This document shows, in pieces, positions 1 through 6,613 of a stretch of DNA of 15,388 bases (the first letter of the stretch is position 1; every line of letters begins with the position of its first letter). The notes under the pieces were generated by a model. That model was not told the origin of the DNA. It saw nothing but the letters and a program-made list of their open reading frames with translations, and ran no database searches. The stretch lies in contig CAZECE010000104.1 of NCBI GenBank assembly GCA_964510525.1, positions 1 to 15,388 on the forward strand, read 5' to 3'. The position numbers and the translations under genes were made by a program. This stretch comes from CAZECE01 sp964510525 (GTDB lineage: Bacteria; Pseudomonadota; Gammaproteobacteria; Pseudomonadales; JANQJO01).

Positions 1-1185
1 ATCACCAATCCGACCTTGATGGCGGTGCCCTTATTTGTCTTTATGGGCGTCATGCTTGAAAAAGCGCGCATTGCTGAAGATTTGCTGTCCGCTTTGGTCG
101 GTCGCTCGAAACAAACGGGCCTTGCGATCATCCTCATTGGCAGTTTATTGGCTGCGAGCACCGGCATTGTCGGTGCCACGGTCGTTACCTTAGGCTTGAT
201 TGGCTTACCAGCACTGTTGAAACGCGGTTACCCAACAGCGCTGGCCGCAGGCACGGTTTGCGCCACCGGCACACTGGGTCAAATCATCCCACCTTCCATC
301 GCCCTGGTGTTGCTGGCTGATGTCTTGTCCAACGCTTATCAACAGGCCCAGCTGGACCAAGGCCTGTTTTCATTACAAACCCTCTCCGTCGGTGACCTTT
401 TCGTTGGCGCCATCGGTCCAGGGATCTTATTAGTGTTGTTATATTGCATTTATGTTTTCTTTTCGAGCAAGTTCACCGTAAATTTGCCAATGGCACCTAG
501 CTCAGCCACCGATCAGCCACTCAACCGCCCAACCTCTTGGTCCGCTATTTGGCCGCCCCTGTCTTTAATTGTACTTGTGCTGGGCTCGATCTTGGCCGGC
601 TTGGCAACGCCAACCGAAGCGGCTGGTCTGGGCGCTTTCGGAGCAACCGTCATTGCTTTAATTAAAGGACGCGTTAATCGCACTCTGCTGGTCAGCACCT
701 GCCAGGATACGGCCACCACCACCAGCATGATCTTTATGATCTTGATTGGGGCTTCCATATTTTCGTTGGTGTTTCGTGGTTTTGGCGGCGATGACACCTT
801 GTTTCACCTCTTACAACAACTACCAGGTGGCGTAATCAGTGCCACAGCGATCGTGATGCTGCTGATCTTCTTACTGGGCTTTATCCTCGACTTTATTGAA
901 ATCACCTTCATCGTGGTGCCCATTGTTGGGCCGATATTATTAATGATGGGCCTAGACCCGGTGTGGCTCGGCGTGATGATCGCCATCAACTTACAAACGT
1001 CGTTTTTAACCCCGCCGTTTGGTTTTGCGTTGTTTTATCTGCGCGGCGTCATGCCAGACGAAATTACCACGCAGGCACTCTATAAAGGGGTAGCTCCCTT
1101 TATCGTGTTACAAATTTTAGTCATGATCATTTTGTGTTTTTGGCCCGCTTTAGCGACCTGGCTGCCCAGCCAAATATATGGTTAA
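1..1185 (+). CDS. dctM: TRAP transporter large permease (DctM), 5' end missing
   Basis: Large membrane subunit of a tripartite ATP-independent periplasmic (TRAP) transporter, which uses an ion gradient to import an organic acid or similar solute delivered by a periplasmic binding protein. The reading frame is open from base 1 and enters at NPTLMAVPLFVFMGVMLEK, a segment that lies well inside family members, so the N-terminus lies outside the window and the internal TTG/ATG at 16-21 are not real starts. About 394 residues are visible against a usual 425 or more. The product is almost entirely hydrophobic helices. The stretches around GTLGQIIPPSIALVLLAD, ATPTEAAGLGAFGA and LTPPFGFALFYLRGV are characteristic DctM signatures. 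The binding protein and small permease should lie upstream, so the substrate cannot be told. No hairpin plus T-tract was seen after the stop. Confidence 0.93.
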   Translation: MTNPTLMAVPLFVFMGVMLEKARIAEDLLSALVGRSKQTGLAIILIGSLLAASTGIVGATVVTLGLIGLPALLKRGYPTALAAGTVCATGTLGQIIPPSIALVLLADVLSNAYQQAQLDQGLFSLQTLSVGDLFVGAIGPGILLVLLYCIYVFFSSKFTVNLPMAPSSATDQPLNRPTSWSAIWPPLSLIVLVLGSILAGLATPTEAAGLGAFGATVIALIKGRVNRTLLVSTCQDTATTTSMIFMILIGASIFSLVFRGFGGDDTLFHLLQQLPGGVISATAIVMLLIFLLGFILDFIEITFIVVPIVGPILLMMGLDPVWLGVMIAINLQTSFLTPPFGFALFYLRGVMPDEITTQALYKGVAPFIVLQILVMIILCFWPALATWLPSQIYG

Positions 1186-1296
1186 TTTACTCTGATGGTT
1201 TATTTAATCTTATAGTTAACAAGCCGAACAAATGTATCACATACCAGAAACACACAAGGCTGTTGGAGCCTGCTAAACTGACATATGTTTAAGCAT

Positions 1297-1308
1297 GTGT
1301 TTAAACAC
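1297..1308. repeat. 12-bp perfect palindrome upstream of the DUF4124 gene
   Basis: GTGTTTAAACAC is a perfect palindrome 35 bases before the start codon at 1344. AAGC (1291-1294) and GCTT (1309-1312) flank it and could extend the symmetry with a 2-base bulge. It lies in the 158-base gap between dctM and the DUF4124 gene, which also holds a small AGGCT/AGCCT hairpin at 1257-1271 without a T-tract. The palindrome could be an operator. There is no direct evidence of function. Confidence 0.35.
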
Positions 1309-1343
1309 GCTTTATTTGAATCGCACTGCAAGGTTGCTCCTAT

Positions 1344-1994
1344 ATGGCTCGTCTGAATAATGCTGCTCCCCACTTAACCTTACACAACCTGTTGGTTTAC
1401 TGTGTGTTCAGTTTGTTCTACGCGTTCTGTTTGATCGTTTTGATAGCGACCTCAACATCTTACGCTCAAAGTAGCAATCAAAGCACTGGCCAAACCTCTG
1501 ATCAAACTGAAGAGCCGCCTGAACAATTGATTTATAAATCCGTCAAGCCAGATGGCACCGTGGAATTCTCGGACAGACCTGAAACTCAAGACGCTGAAGC
1601 CATCGAGATAAAACCCAGCCCCAATTACAAAGTAGCCCCCAGAAAACGCTTTTCTTATACCCCTGCAAAGCAAAAATTGGATGAAAAGCGTCTTTATAAA
1701 GCGTTGAACATCACGCAACCCGCTAATGACAGCCAATTTCGCAACCCCACCGCACCAATATCGCTGTCGGTTGCCGTCACACCCCGTCTACAATATGGCC
1801 ATAAAATTAAAATCACCGGTGCTGGCAGTAACCTAGCCCCGAGTTCGTCCACCTCATTTTCACTCCCCCCACCTCACCGTGGCAGCCATACCTTAACGGC
1901 ACAAATTATCAACGCCAAAGGCAAGGTCTTAATGACCAGCCCCAGCGTGACCATTCATGTGCAAAAGAACAGCGTTTTGAATCGCCCTAAATAA
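1344..1994 (+). CDS. Exported DUF4124-type protein
   Basis: A 216-residue protein of unknown role. An N-terminal hydrophobic segment (about residues 15-36) ends in SYA-QS near residue 41, which fits a signal peptide, so the protein is probably periplasmic. A Ser/Gln/Thr-rich linker follows. Residues about 60-90 contain YKSVKPDGTVEFSDRPE, the usual DUF4124 pattern (aromatic, charged, Asp-Gly, then F/YSD.P). The C-terminal 80 residues look like a beta-rich Ig-like fold (alternating hydrophobics, PISLSVAVTP to SPSVTIHVQK). The start has an AAGG at 1330-1333, about 10 bases upstream. DUF4124 proteins often sit next to glnA-ntrBC in gammaproteobacteria, which agrees with the downstream neighbours. 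No catalytic residues are apparent and the function is unknown. The domain call is from pattern recognition, not from a search. Confidence 0.8.
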   Translation: MARLNNAAPHLTLHNLLVYCVFSLFYAFCLIVLIATSTSYAQSSNQSTGQTSDQTEEPPEQLIYKSVKPDGTVEFSDRPETQDAEAIEIKPSPNYKVAPRKRFSYTPAKQKLDEKRLYKALNITQPANDSQFRNPTAPISLSVAVTPRLQYGHKIKITGAGSNLAPSSSTSFSLPPPHRGSHTLTAQIINAKGKVLMTSPSVTIHVQKNSVLNRPK

Positions 1995-2033
1995 CCCCAG
2001 CTCACCAAACAAATGCCCAATAGCGCTGCCATT

Positions 2034-2048
2034 GCACCAAAACAGTGC
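2034..2048. promoter_or_regulatory. Candidate NtrC-binding site (enhancer)
   Basis: GCACCAAAACAGTGC differs at only two central positions from the classic NtrC box GCACCAAAATGGTGC known from enteric glnA-ntrBC. Both GCAC/GTGC half-sites are intact. It lies in the 215-base gap before ntrB. It is centred about 84 bases upstream of the start predicted from the sigma-54 element at 2099-2114, a normal distance for an enhancer. It implies autoregulation of ntrBC by NtrC-phosphate. The match was read by eye and no scoring was done. Confidence 0.7.
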
Positions 2049-2098
2049 GATCATTCGGTTTTATTGTTAAAATCTTGTTTCTTTTTTTAAGCTTTTTT

Positions 2099-2114
2099 AG
2101 GCGCAATATTTGCT
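2099..2114 (+). promoter_or_regulatory. Candidate sigma-54 (RpoN) promoter of ntrBC
   Basis: AGGCGCAATATTTGCT carries the invariant GG (2100-2101) and GC (2112-2113) of the -24/-12 promoter with exactly 10 bases between them. TT sits before GC and T after it, as in the consensus TGGCACG-N4-TTGCW. Departures are A for T before GG and two changes in the CACG part. Transcription would start near 2125, leaving an 85-base leader before the ntrB ATG. The NtrC box at 2034-2048 supports the call. Confidence 0.6.
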
Positions 2115-2131
2115 AATAAAACATCAGCCAG

Positions 2132-2189
2132 TCCATCAAACAAACAATCCACCCAACAAACAATCCATCAATCCTTCCAACCATCAAAC
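2132..2189 (+). repeat. G-free C/A-rich leader with short repeats before ntrB
   Basis: This 58-base stretch has no G on the plus strand and consists of imperfect CA-rich units. CAAACAATCCA occurs at 2141-2151 and again at 2157-2167 (period 16), and CCATCAAAC at 2133-2141 and 2181-2189. If transcription starts near 2125, this is most of the ntrB 5' leader and should be nearly unstructured. Whether it has a role or is low-complexity drift is unknown. Confidence 0.5.
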
Positions 2190-2209
2190 GAAAGGTTGCT
2201 AACAGACTT

Positions 2210-3361
2210 ATGTCGACAGACACACTGACAGACACAATAGAGAGGGCCATTACCCCAAGCCGACCCGCAACAGACCATCCCGCCGCATTTTACATTGGCA
2301 TCCTTGAAAGCCTCTCGACCGCAACCTTACTGCTGAATGAACATCTCGACATTCTCTACCTTAACCCAGCAGCCAAAAACCTCTTTGTTGCCAGCGATTA
2401 CCGCATCAACAAACAAAACATTGCGCCGCTGTTTGCCCACGATCCTCAAGCACTCGAAGACTTAAAAAATGGCTTGCACAGTGGTCACCCTTACACTCGT
2501 CGTGCATTTCAGCTGAAATTACCCAAGAAACACCAAATCACCATCGATTACACGGTAACACCGATCTTTTTTCATGCCGATGGCCCATCCTTGTTATTGG
2601 AAATTGTCCAACTGGATACGTTATTGCGCATGAGCCGCGAGGAATCCCTGCTGAGTACACACACCGTGACCCGAACACTGATCCGAGGTGTCGCTCATGA
2701 AGTTAAAAATCCATTGGGGGGCATTCGCGGCGCGGCGCAACTGTTAGAGCGCGAACTTAAACATGTCAGCCCAGATCCAGACCATCAAGAAACAGCAACG
2801 GACTGCCTAACGGTGATCATTAATGAGACCGACCGCCTTCGCAACCTCGTCGATCGCATGCTTGGGCCGACCAAGCGGCCTCAGATCACTCAATGCAACA
2901 TTCATCGCATACTGGAACACGTCATTCAAATTGTCAGCGCTGAAAACAAAATCACGCTCTCGATTAAGCGCGATTACGATGTCAGCCTACCCGATTTTTC
3001 TGGCGACCGAGACCAACTGATCCAAGCGTTTTTAAACATCATGGGCAATGCGGTACAAGCACTTGAAGAATGCCCGCCCGACGAACCGGCCTGCATTACG
3101 CTTACTTCTCGCATCCTGAGACAACTGACCATTAACGGCAAGCGCCACAAACTCGCGATCTGTGTGCGCATACACGATAACGGGCCGGGCATTCCTGAGC
3201 GTTTGTTGGAGGCGATCTTTTTACCCATGGTCAGTGGCCGTGCTCAAGGCACCGGGCTTGGGCTTTCCATGGCGCAAGAAATCATGAATCAGCATCATGG
3301 TTTGATCGAGTGCGAGAGCCAACCAGGCAACACTGAGTTTTTTATTTTTATTCCCATTTAA
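2210..3361 (+). CDS. ntrB: Nitrogen regulation sensor histidine kinase/phosphatase NtrB (GlnL)
   Basis: Cytosolic kinase/phosphatase that adds phosphate to NtrC under nitrogen limitation and removes it when PII protein signals sufficiency. It has 383 residues, somewhat longer than the usual 350-360, with the extra length in the N-terminal tail. A PAS-like sensor region spans about residues 28-130. The H-box RGVAHEVKNPLGGIRGAAQL holds the phosphorylated His163. The ATPase domain has the N-box NIMGNAVQALEE (N276, N280), the G1 box DNGPGIP from D323, and the G2 box GTGLGLS at 347-353. There is no membrane segment, as expected for NtrB. The ATG at 2210 has a weak AAAGG about 14 bases upstream. 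ntrC follows after 37 bases, so the two are cotranscribed. The NtrC box and sigma-54 element upstream suggest autoregulation. glnA is not directly upstream as in enterics. Confidence 0.96.
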   Translation: MSTDTLTDTIERAITPSRPATDHPAAFYIGILESLSTATLLLNEHLDILYLNPAAKNLFVASDYRINKQNIAPLFAHDPQALEDLKNGLHSGHPYTRRAFQLKLPKKHQITIDYTVTPIFFHADGPSLLLEIVQLDTLLRMSREESLLSTHTVTRTLIRGVAHEVKNPLGGIRGAAQLLERELKHVSPDPDHQETATDCLTVIINETDRLRNLVDRMLGPTKRPQITQCNIHRILEHVIQIVSAENKITLSIKRDYDVSLPDFSGDRDQLIQAFLNIMGNAVQALEECPPDEPACITLTSRILRQLTINGKRHKLAICVRIHDNGPGIPERLLEAIFLPMVSGRAQGTGLGLSMAQEIMNQHHGLIECESQPGNTEFFIFIPI

Positions 3362-3387
3362 TACATCTTTTAATACCTATCTTTTTC

Positions 3388-3393
3388 AAGGAG
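3388..3393 (+). promoter_or_regulatory. Ribosome binding site that sets the ntrC start
   Basis: AAGGAG lies 5 bases before ATG 3399. Its last G is also the G of the in-frame GTG at 3393, so the longer GTG-started frame cannot use this site. The true start is therefore ATG 3399. Confidence 0.85.
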
Positions 3394-3398
3394 TGTTT

Positions 3399-4877
3399 AT
3401 GCAAGCGCTGAGCTCGAACTTAAAACCCATCAACGTGCCAATCGCCTGGATCATCGATGACGACCAGTCGATCCGCTGGGTCTTGGAAAAAGCCCTCGCT
3501 CAGGCTCACATCAAGACCCAAAGCTTTGAAACCGGGGATCAAGCCTTGATGGCACTCAAGAACAATAATAACCAACAGCCCAGCGCCATCATCACCGACA
3601 TTCGAATGCCGGGAATTAATGGCTTGGCGATGGCCAAACAAATCAAAACCCTCTTTCCAAACCTTCCCATCATTGTGATGACAGCCCACTCGGACTTAGA
3701 CAGTGCCGTCGCTTCTTTTGAAACCGGTGCCTTTGAGTATCTACCAAAACCTTTTGATATTGATGAAGCCGTTAGCTTAGCCAAGCGAGCCTTGGCCAGC
3801 CAAAACAATGCGCGTTCAACCCATACAACCACTCCCCCCATCTCTCAAGACATCATTGGTGAGGCCCCTGCCATGCAAGAAGTCTTTAGGGCTATTGGTC
3901 GATTATCGAAATCCAACATGACGGTGTTAATCAACGGCGAGTCAGGGACCGGCAAAGAATTAGTGGCCGAAGCACTGCATAAGCACAGCCCACGCAGTGA
4001 GGCGCCTTTTATTGCACTCAATATGGCCGCTATTCCCAAAGATTTGATCGAATCTGAACTTTTTGGCCATGAGAAAGGCGCTTTTACTGGGGCTGCGCAA
4101 CATCGTCAAGGTCGCTTTGAACAAGCCAACGGCGGTACTTTGTTTTTAGATGAAATTGGCGACATGCCGCTGGATACCCAAACCCGCTTACTTCGCGTAT
4201 TGGCAGAAAAAGAATTTTTCCGTGTTGGCGGGCATACCCCCATTCAATCGGATGTGCGCATCATCGCTGCCACCCATCAAAACTTAGAGCTGTTGGTCAA
4301 AACCGGCTTGTTTCGGGAAGACTTGTTTCACCGCTTGAATGTGATTCGCATTCAGATTCCGGCGTTAAATCAGCGTCGCGAAGACATCCCGAAACTGGCC
4401 AGGCACTTTTTAAACCTGGCTGCCAACGAGCTGGCGGTGGAGCCCAAACAGCTGTCATCGGAAGCCGAACAGTATCTCACCCAAGTTCATTGGCCGGGTA
4501 ATGTACGGCAATTAGAAAATCTGTGCCGTTGGCTGACCGTGATGGTGACCAGCCAAGAAATCATCATTGACGATTTGCCTTCAGACCTCCAAATCACATC
4601 CGCAATCAACGCAGACAACGACCACCCCGACAACTGGGCCGACTTGCTGCGCCGTTGGGCCGAAAAAGCCTTAGCCAAAGGTGACAACAGCATATTAGAC
4701 ACCGCCACGCCCCTGTTTGAAAAAACACTCATTGAAACCGCACTCGGCCATACGCGCGGTCGACGTCGAGAGGCCGCTGAGCGCTTGGGCTGGGGACGAA
4801 ACACCTTAACCCGCAAAATTAAGGAGCTGAAACTGGGGACGGAAGAAGAGCCCGAGGAAGCCGATAGCCTCTCTTAA
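3399..4877 (+). CDS. ntrC: Nitrogen regulation response regulator NtrC (GlnG)
   Basis: Sigma-54-dependent enhancer-binding activator of nitrogen-assimilation genes, phosphorylated by NtrB. It has 492 residues from ATG 3399, against about 470 for typical NtrC. The receiver domain (about 15-135) has the acidic pocket DDD at 20-22 and phospho-acceptor Asp67 in ITDIRMPG. An Asn/Gln-rich NNNNQQ insertion precedes that strand. The AAA+ domain has Walker A GESGTGKE (180-187), the sigma-54 contact loop GAFTGA (227-232), Walker B LFLDEIGD (D251, E252) and the arginine-finger region FREDLFHRLN. The Fis-type helix-turn-helix runs from about 444 to 480 (GRRREAAERLGWGRNTLTRKI). It is cotranscribed with ntrB. 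The gene converges on trmL with 26 bases between stops and no clear terminator hairpin. The start at 3399 replaces a GTG two codons upstream that overlaps the ribosome site. Confidence 0.97.
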   Translation: MQALSSNLKPINVPIAWIIDDDQSIRWVLEKALAQAHIKTQSFETGDQALMALKNNNNQQPSAIITDIRMPGINGLAMAKQIKTLFPNLPIIVMTAHSDLDSAVASFETGAFEYLPKPFDIDEAVSLAKRALASQNNARSTHTTTPPISQDIIGEAPAMQEVFRAIGRLSKSNMTVLINGESGTGKELVAEALHKHSPRSEAPFIALNMAAIPKDLIESELFGHEKGAFTGAAQHRQGRFEQANGGTLFLDEIGDMPLDTQTRLLRVLAEKEFFRVGGHTPIQSDVRIIAATHQNLELLVKTGLFREDLFHRLNVIRIQIPALNQRREDIPKLARHFLNLAANELAVEPKQLSSEAEQYLTQVHWPGNVRQLENLCRWLTVMVTSQEIIIDDLPSDLQITSAINADNDHPDNWADLLRRWAEKALAKGDNSILDTATPLFEKTLIETALGHTRGRRREAAERLGWGRNTLTRKIKELKLGTEEEPEEADSLS

Positions 4878-4903
4878 ACCCTAAATATCGGCATATCTAT
4901 GCA

Positions 4904-5380
4904 TCATGTGGCGCCGTTAAAATCCAACTGGCGCCAAGCCTCATAGACCATCACGGCCGTTGCATTGGAGAGGTTCAAGCTACGGCTGTCTGGCAACATG
5001 GGAATGCGAAGCACGCTGTCGTGAGAAAATCGCGTCAACACCGAGTCTGGCAAGCCGCGCGTTTCAGGCCCTAACAATAAGACATCGCCCTGCTCAAATT
5101 GGGCTTGGTGATAAAACCGCCCCCCTTTGGTTGAACATGCAAAGACGCGTTGCTGGCTCATGGCTGTCGCAAAGTGCTCGGCAAAGGCGTCAAAATCATC
5201 GTGAAATACGATGTCGGCAAACTCTTGGTAATCCAAACCCGCGCGCCGCAAGCGCTTGTCATCCCACTCAAACGCCATCGGGCGGATGATGTGCAGCTTA
5301 GCGCCGGTATTGGCCGCCAATCGAATGATATTACCGGTATTTGGGGGGATTTCTGGTTCGTAAAGCGCAATGTTTAACAT
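4904..5380 (-). CDS. trmL: tRNA (cytidine/uridine-34-2'-O)-methyltransferase TrmL
   Basis: SPOUT-class methyltransferase that uses S-adenosylmethionine to methylate the ribose 2'-OH of the wobble nucleotide in tRNA-Leu isoacceptors. At 158 residues it matches the E. coli enzyme (157). SPOUT motif 1 is LYEPEIPPNTGNIIRL (6-21), with the Asn and Arg used in catalysis or tRNA binding. Motif 2 is GPETRGLP (104-111) and motif 3 is IPMLPDSRSLNLSNA (126-140); motifs 2 and 3 form the knotted cofactor pocket. It is the last gene of a minus-strand run and starts 34 bases after the secB stop, which suggests cotranscription. Its ribosome site is weak (GGG about 10 bases before ATG), so translation may depend on coupling. 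The family assignment is clear. Confidence 0.96.
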   Translation of the reverse strand: MLNIALYEPEIPPNTGNIIRLAANTGAKLHIIRPMAFEWDDKRLRRAGLDYQEFADIVFHDDFDAFAEHFATAMSQQRVFACSTKGGRFYHQAQFEQGDVLLLGPETRGLPDSVLTRFSHDSVLRIPMLPDSRSLNLSNATAVMVYEAWRQLDFNGAT

Positions 5381-5414
5381 GCTTTAACCCGCACGCGTTA
5401 ACCCGCCATTCGCA

Positions 5415-5906
5415 CTAGTGCTTAGTGACACCTTCGCCCGCTTCTTCTTGCTGACGCTTCACCGCCTCGGCAAACAAGGCGTCAAAATTGACCGGAGACA
5501 AATAAAAAGGCGGAAATCCCCCTTTTGTAATTTGCTCACTGATGGCTTCACGCGCGTAGGGAAATAAAATGTTGGGGCAATAACTGCCGATCAGCATGGG
5601 TAATTGCTTTTCATTGCCCGTTTTGATCAAAAAAATACCGGCTTGTTTGATTTCTGCAATAAAAGCGACTTCTTTTTCATTAGTCGCCGTCACGGTCACG
5701 GACATCACCACTTCGTAGTGGTCGTTTTCCAATTTTTGACTGTTGTTGTTCAGCTCGAGCTTCATCTCAGGCTGCCATTTTTCGGTGAAGACCTTAGGCG
5801 AGCGTGGCGACTCAAAAGAAACGTCTTTTAAATAGATCCGCTGAACTAAGAACTGATTTTTGCTCTCTTCGGTAGCAGCGCCGTTGGGTTGTGCATTTTC
5901 AGTCAT
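5415..5906 (-). CDS. secB: Protein-export chaperone SecB
   Basis: Tetrameric cytosolic chaperone that keeps preproteins unfolded and hands them to SecA for Sec export. The family signatures are QRIYLKDVSFESP near the N-terminus, SYCPNILFPYAREAISEQ, and GGFPPFYLSPVNFDALFAEA near the C-terminus. I place the start at ATG 5906, giving 163 residues (usual length about 155), because GGAG at 5913-5916 lies 6 bases upstream. A TTG four codons further up (5918) overlaps that ribosome site and is unlikely. The nearby ATG at 5910 is out of frame and stops almost at once. secB sits 33 bases after the rhodanese gene and 34 before trmL, so the three read as one operon. The usual grxC neighbour is missing. 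Confidence 0.97.
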   Translation of the reverse strand: MTENAQPNGAATEESKNQFLVQRIYLKDVSFESPRSPKVFTEKWQPEMKLELNNNSQKLENDHYEVVMSVTVTATNEKEVAFIAEIKQAGIFLIKTGNEKQLPMLIGSYCPNILFPYAREAISEQITKGGFPPFYLSPVNFDALFAEAVKRQQEEAGEGVTKH

Positions 5907-5939
5907 CCATAACTCCAAATTAGCTCTTGTTTTACGCCA

Positions 5940-6356
5940 TCAGGCCTTAACCAGAGGCAGCCGATCAGCAGACCAGCTGGAGATACCCCCAGACAACCGA
6001 TGAATGTCCTTAAAACCGTTGTCCCGCAAGATTTTACCAATGGCGCCAGAGTGTTGCCCCATCTTACACACCAAGATCACCGGGCGGTCTTGGTGTTTAG
6101 CCAACTCACTCACCTGCTCTTTGACTTTCTGAAAAGGGATGTTGCTGGCACCTGCAATATGGCCCTGATTAAAATCAGCGGTGTCTCGCACATCCAGAAC
6201 CCAAGCGTTTTCTTTATTGATCATATGAGTGGCTAACACAGGAGAGACGGTATTACCCGAGCGTTTGGATTCCAGTACCCAAAGCGCCGTCAGGAGCCCC
6301 GCAAACAAGGAAGACAACTCCCAGTTAGCCATTAAAAAGGATATAAAACGTTCCAT
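5940..6356 (-). CDS. Membrane-anchored rhodanese-domain protein (YibN-like)
   Basis: A 138-residue protein with one N-terminal membrane helix (about 12-29, ELSSLFAGLLTALWVLES) followed by a single rhodanese domain (about 38-135). The domain has DVRDTADFNQGHIAGASNIP and an intact active-site loop VCKMGQHSG with the candidate catalytic Cys97. The enteric relative YibN, in the same gene neighbourhood, is from memory less canonical in this loop, so sulfur transfer is plausible here but unproven. Position and topology match the membrane rhodanese found upstream of grxC-secB in other gammaproteobacteria. It leads the minus-strand operon with secB and trmL. The region just before its ATG is a 13-bp tandem repeat (6358-6384), and GAG inside the repeat is the only Shine-Dalgarno-like sequence available, 8 bases before ATG. 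Confidence 0.9.
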   Translation of the reverse strand: MERFISFLMANWELSSLFAGLLTALWVLESKRSGNTVSPVLATHMINKENAWVLDVRDTADFNQGHIAGASNIPFQKVKEQVSELAKHQDRPVILVCKMGQHSGAIGKILRDNGFKDIHRLSGGISSWSADRLPLVKA

Positions 6357-6357
6357 T

Positions 6358-6384
6358 AAAAGGTCTCGATAAAAAGGTCTCGAT
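6358..6384. repeat. Tandem 13-bp direct repeat at the rhodanese start
   Basis: AAAAGGTCTCGAT occurs at 6358-6370 and again at 6372-6384, with a period of 14. On the minus strand it forms the leader directly before the rhodanese ATG, and each unit carries a GAG that could act as a weak ribosome site. A 9-base part, AGGTCTCGA, recurs in the same orientation at 7934-7942. It is most simply a local slippage duplication. Confidence 0.8.
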
Positions 6385-6512
6385 TTGCTTCATCTATAAG
6401 GACCGAACTATAAAGAAAAAACCAGTACTATTCGAGCCCTATTCCAGACCTGTGACCAGCATCGAGCACTCATCGTTATTTATTTTTTTAAGCGCTTTCA
6501 GATTAAACACAT

Positions 6513-6549
6513 TAATGAGCCTCCATCAAAATCGACTAGGGGCTCATTA
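6513..6549. repeat. 9-bp perfect inverted repeat downstream of the Cys-rich protein gene
   Basis: TAATGAGCC (6513-6521) and GGCTCATTA (6541-6549) are perfect inverted arms around a 19-base loop. They lie 65-100 bases past the stop of the minus-strand gene ending at 6614, in a 257-base gap. A hairpin there could end or protect that transcript, but no T-tract follows on the minus strand, so it is not a standard intrinsic terminator. It could also be a binding site. Confidence 0.5.
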
Positions 6550-6613
6550 CATGGTTGACCTGATCAATATAAACTAACCAATCGTTAGACTGGGAAATAG
6601 ACGCGAACTGGGT

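Noticed and set aside
4960..5377. Plus-strand open frames across trmL
   Set aside because: They are shadows of trmL, which has all three SPOUT motifs on the minus strand.
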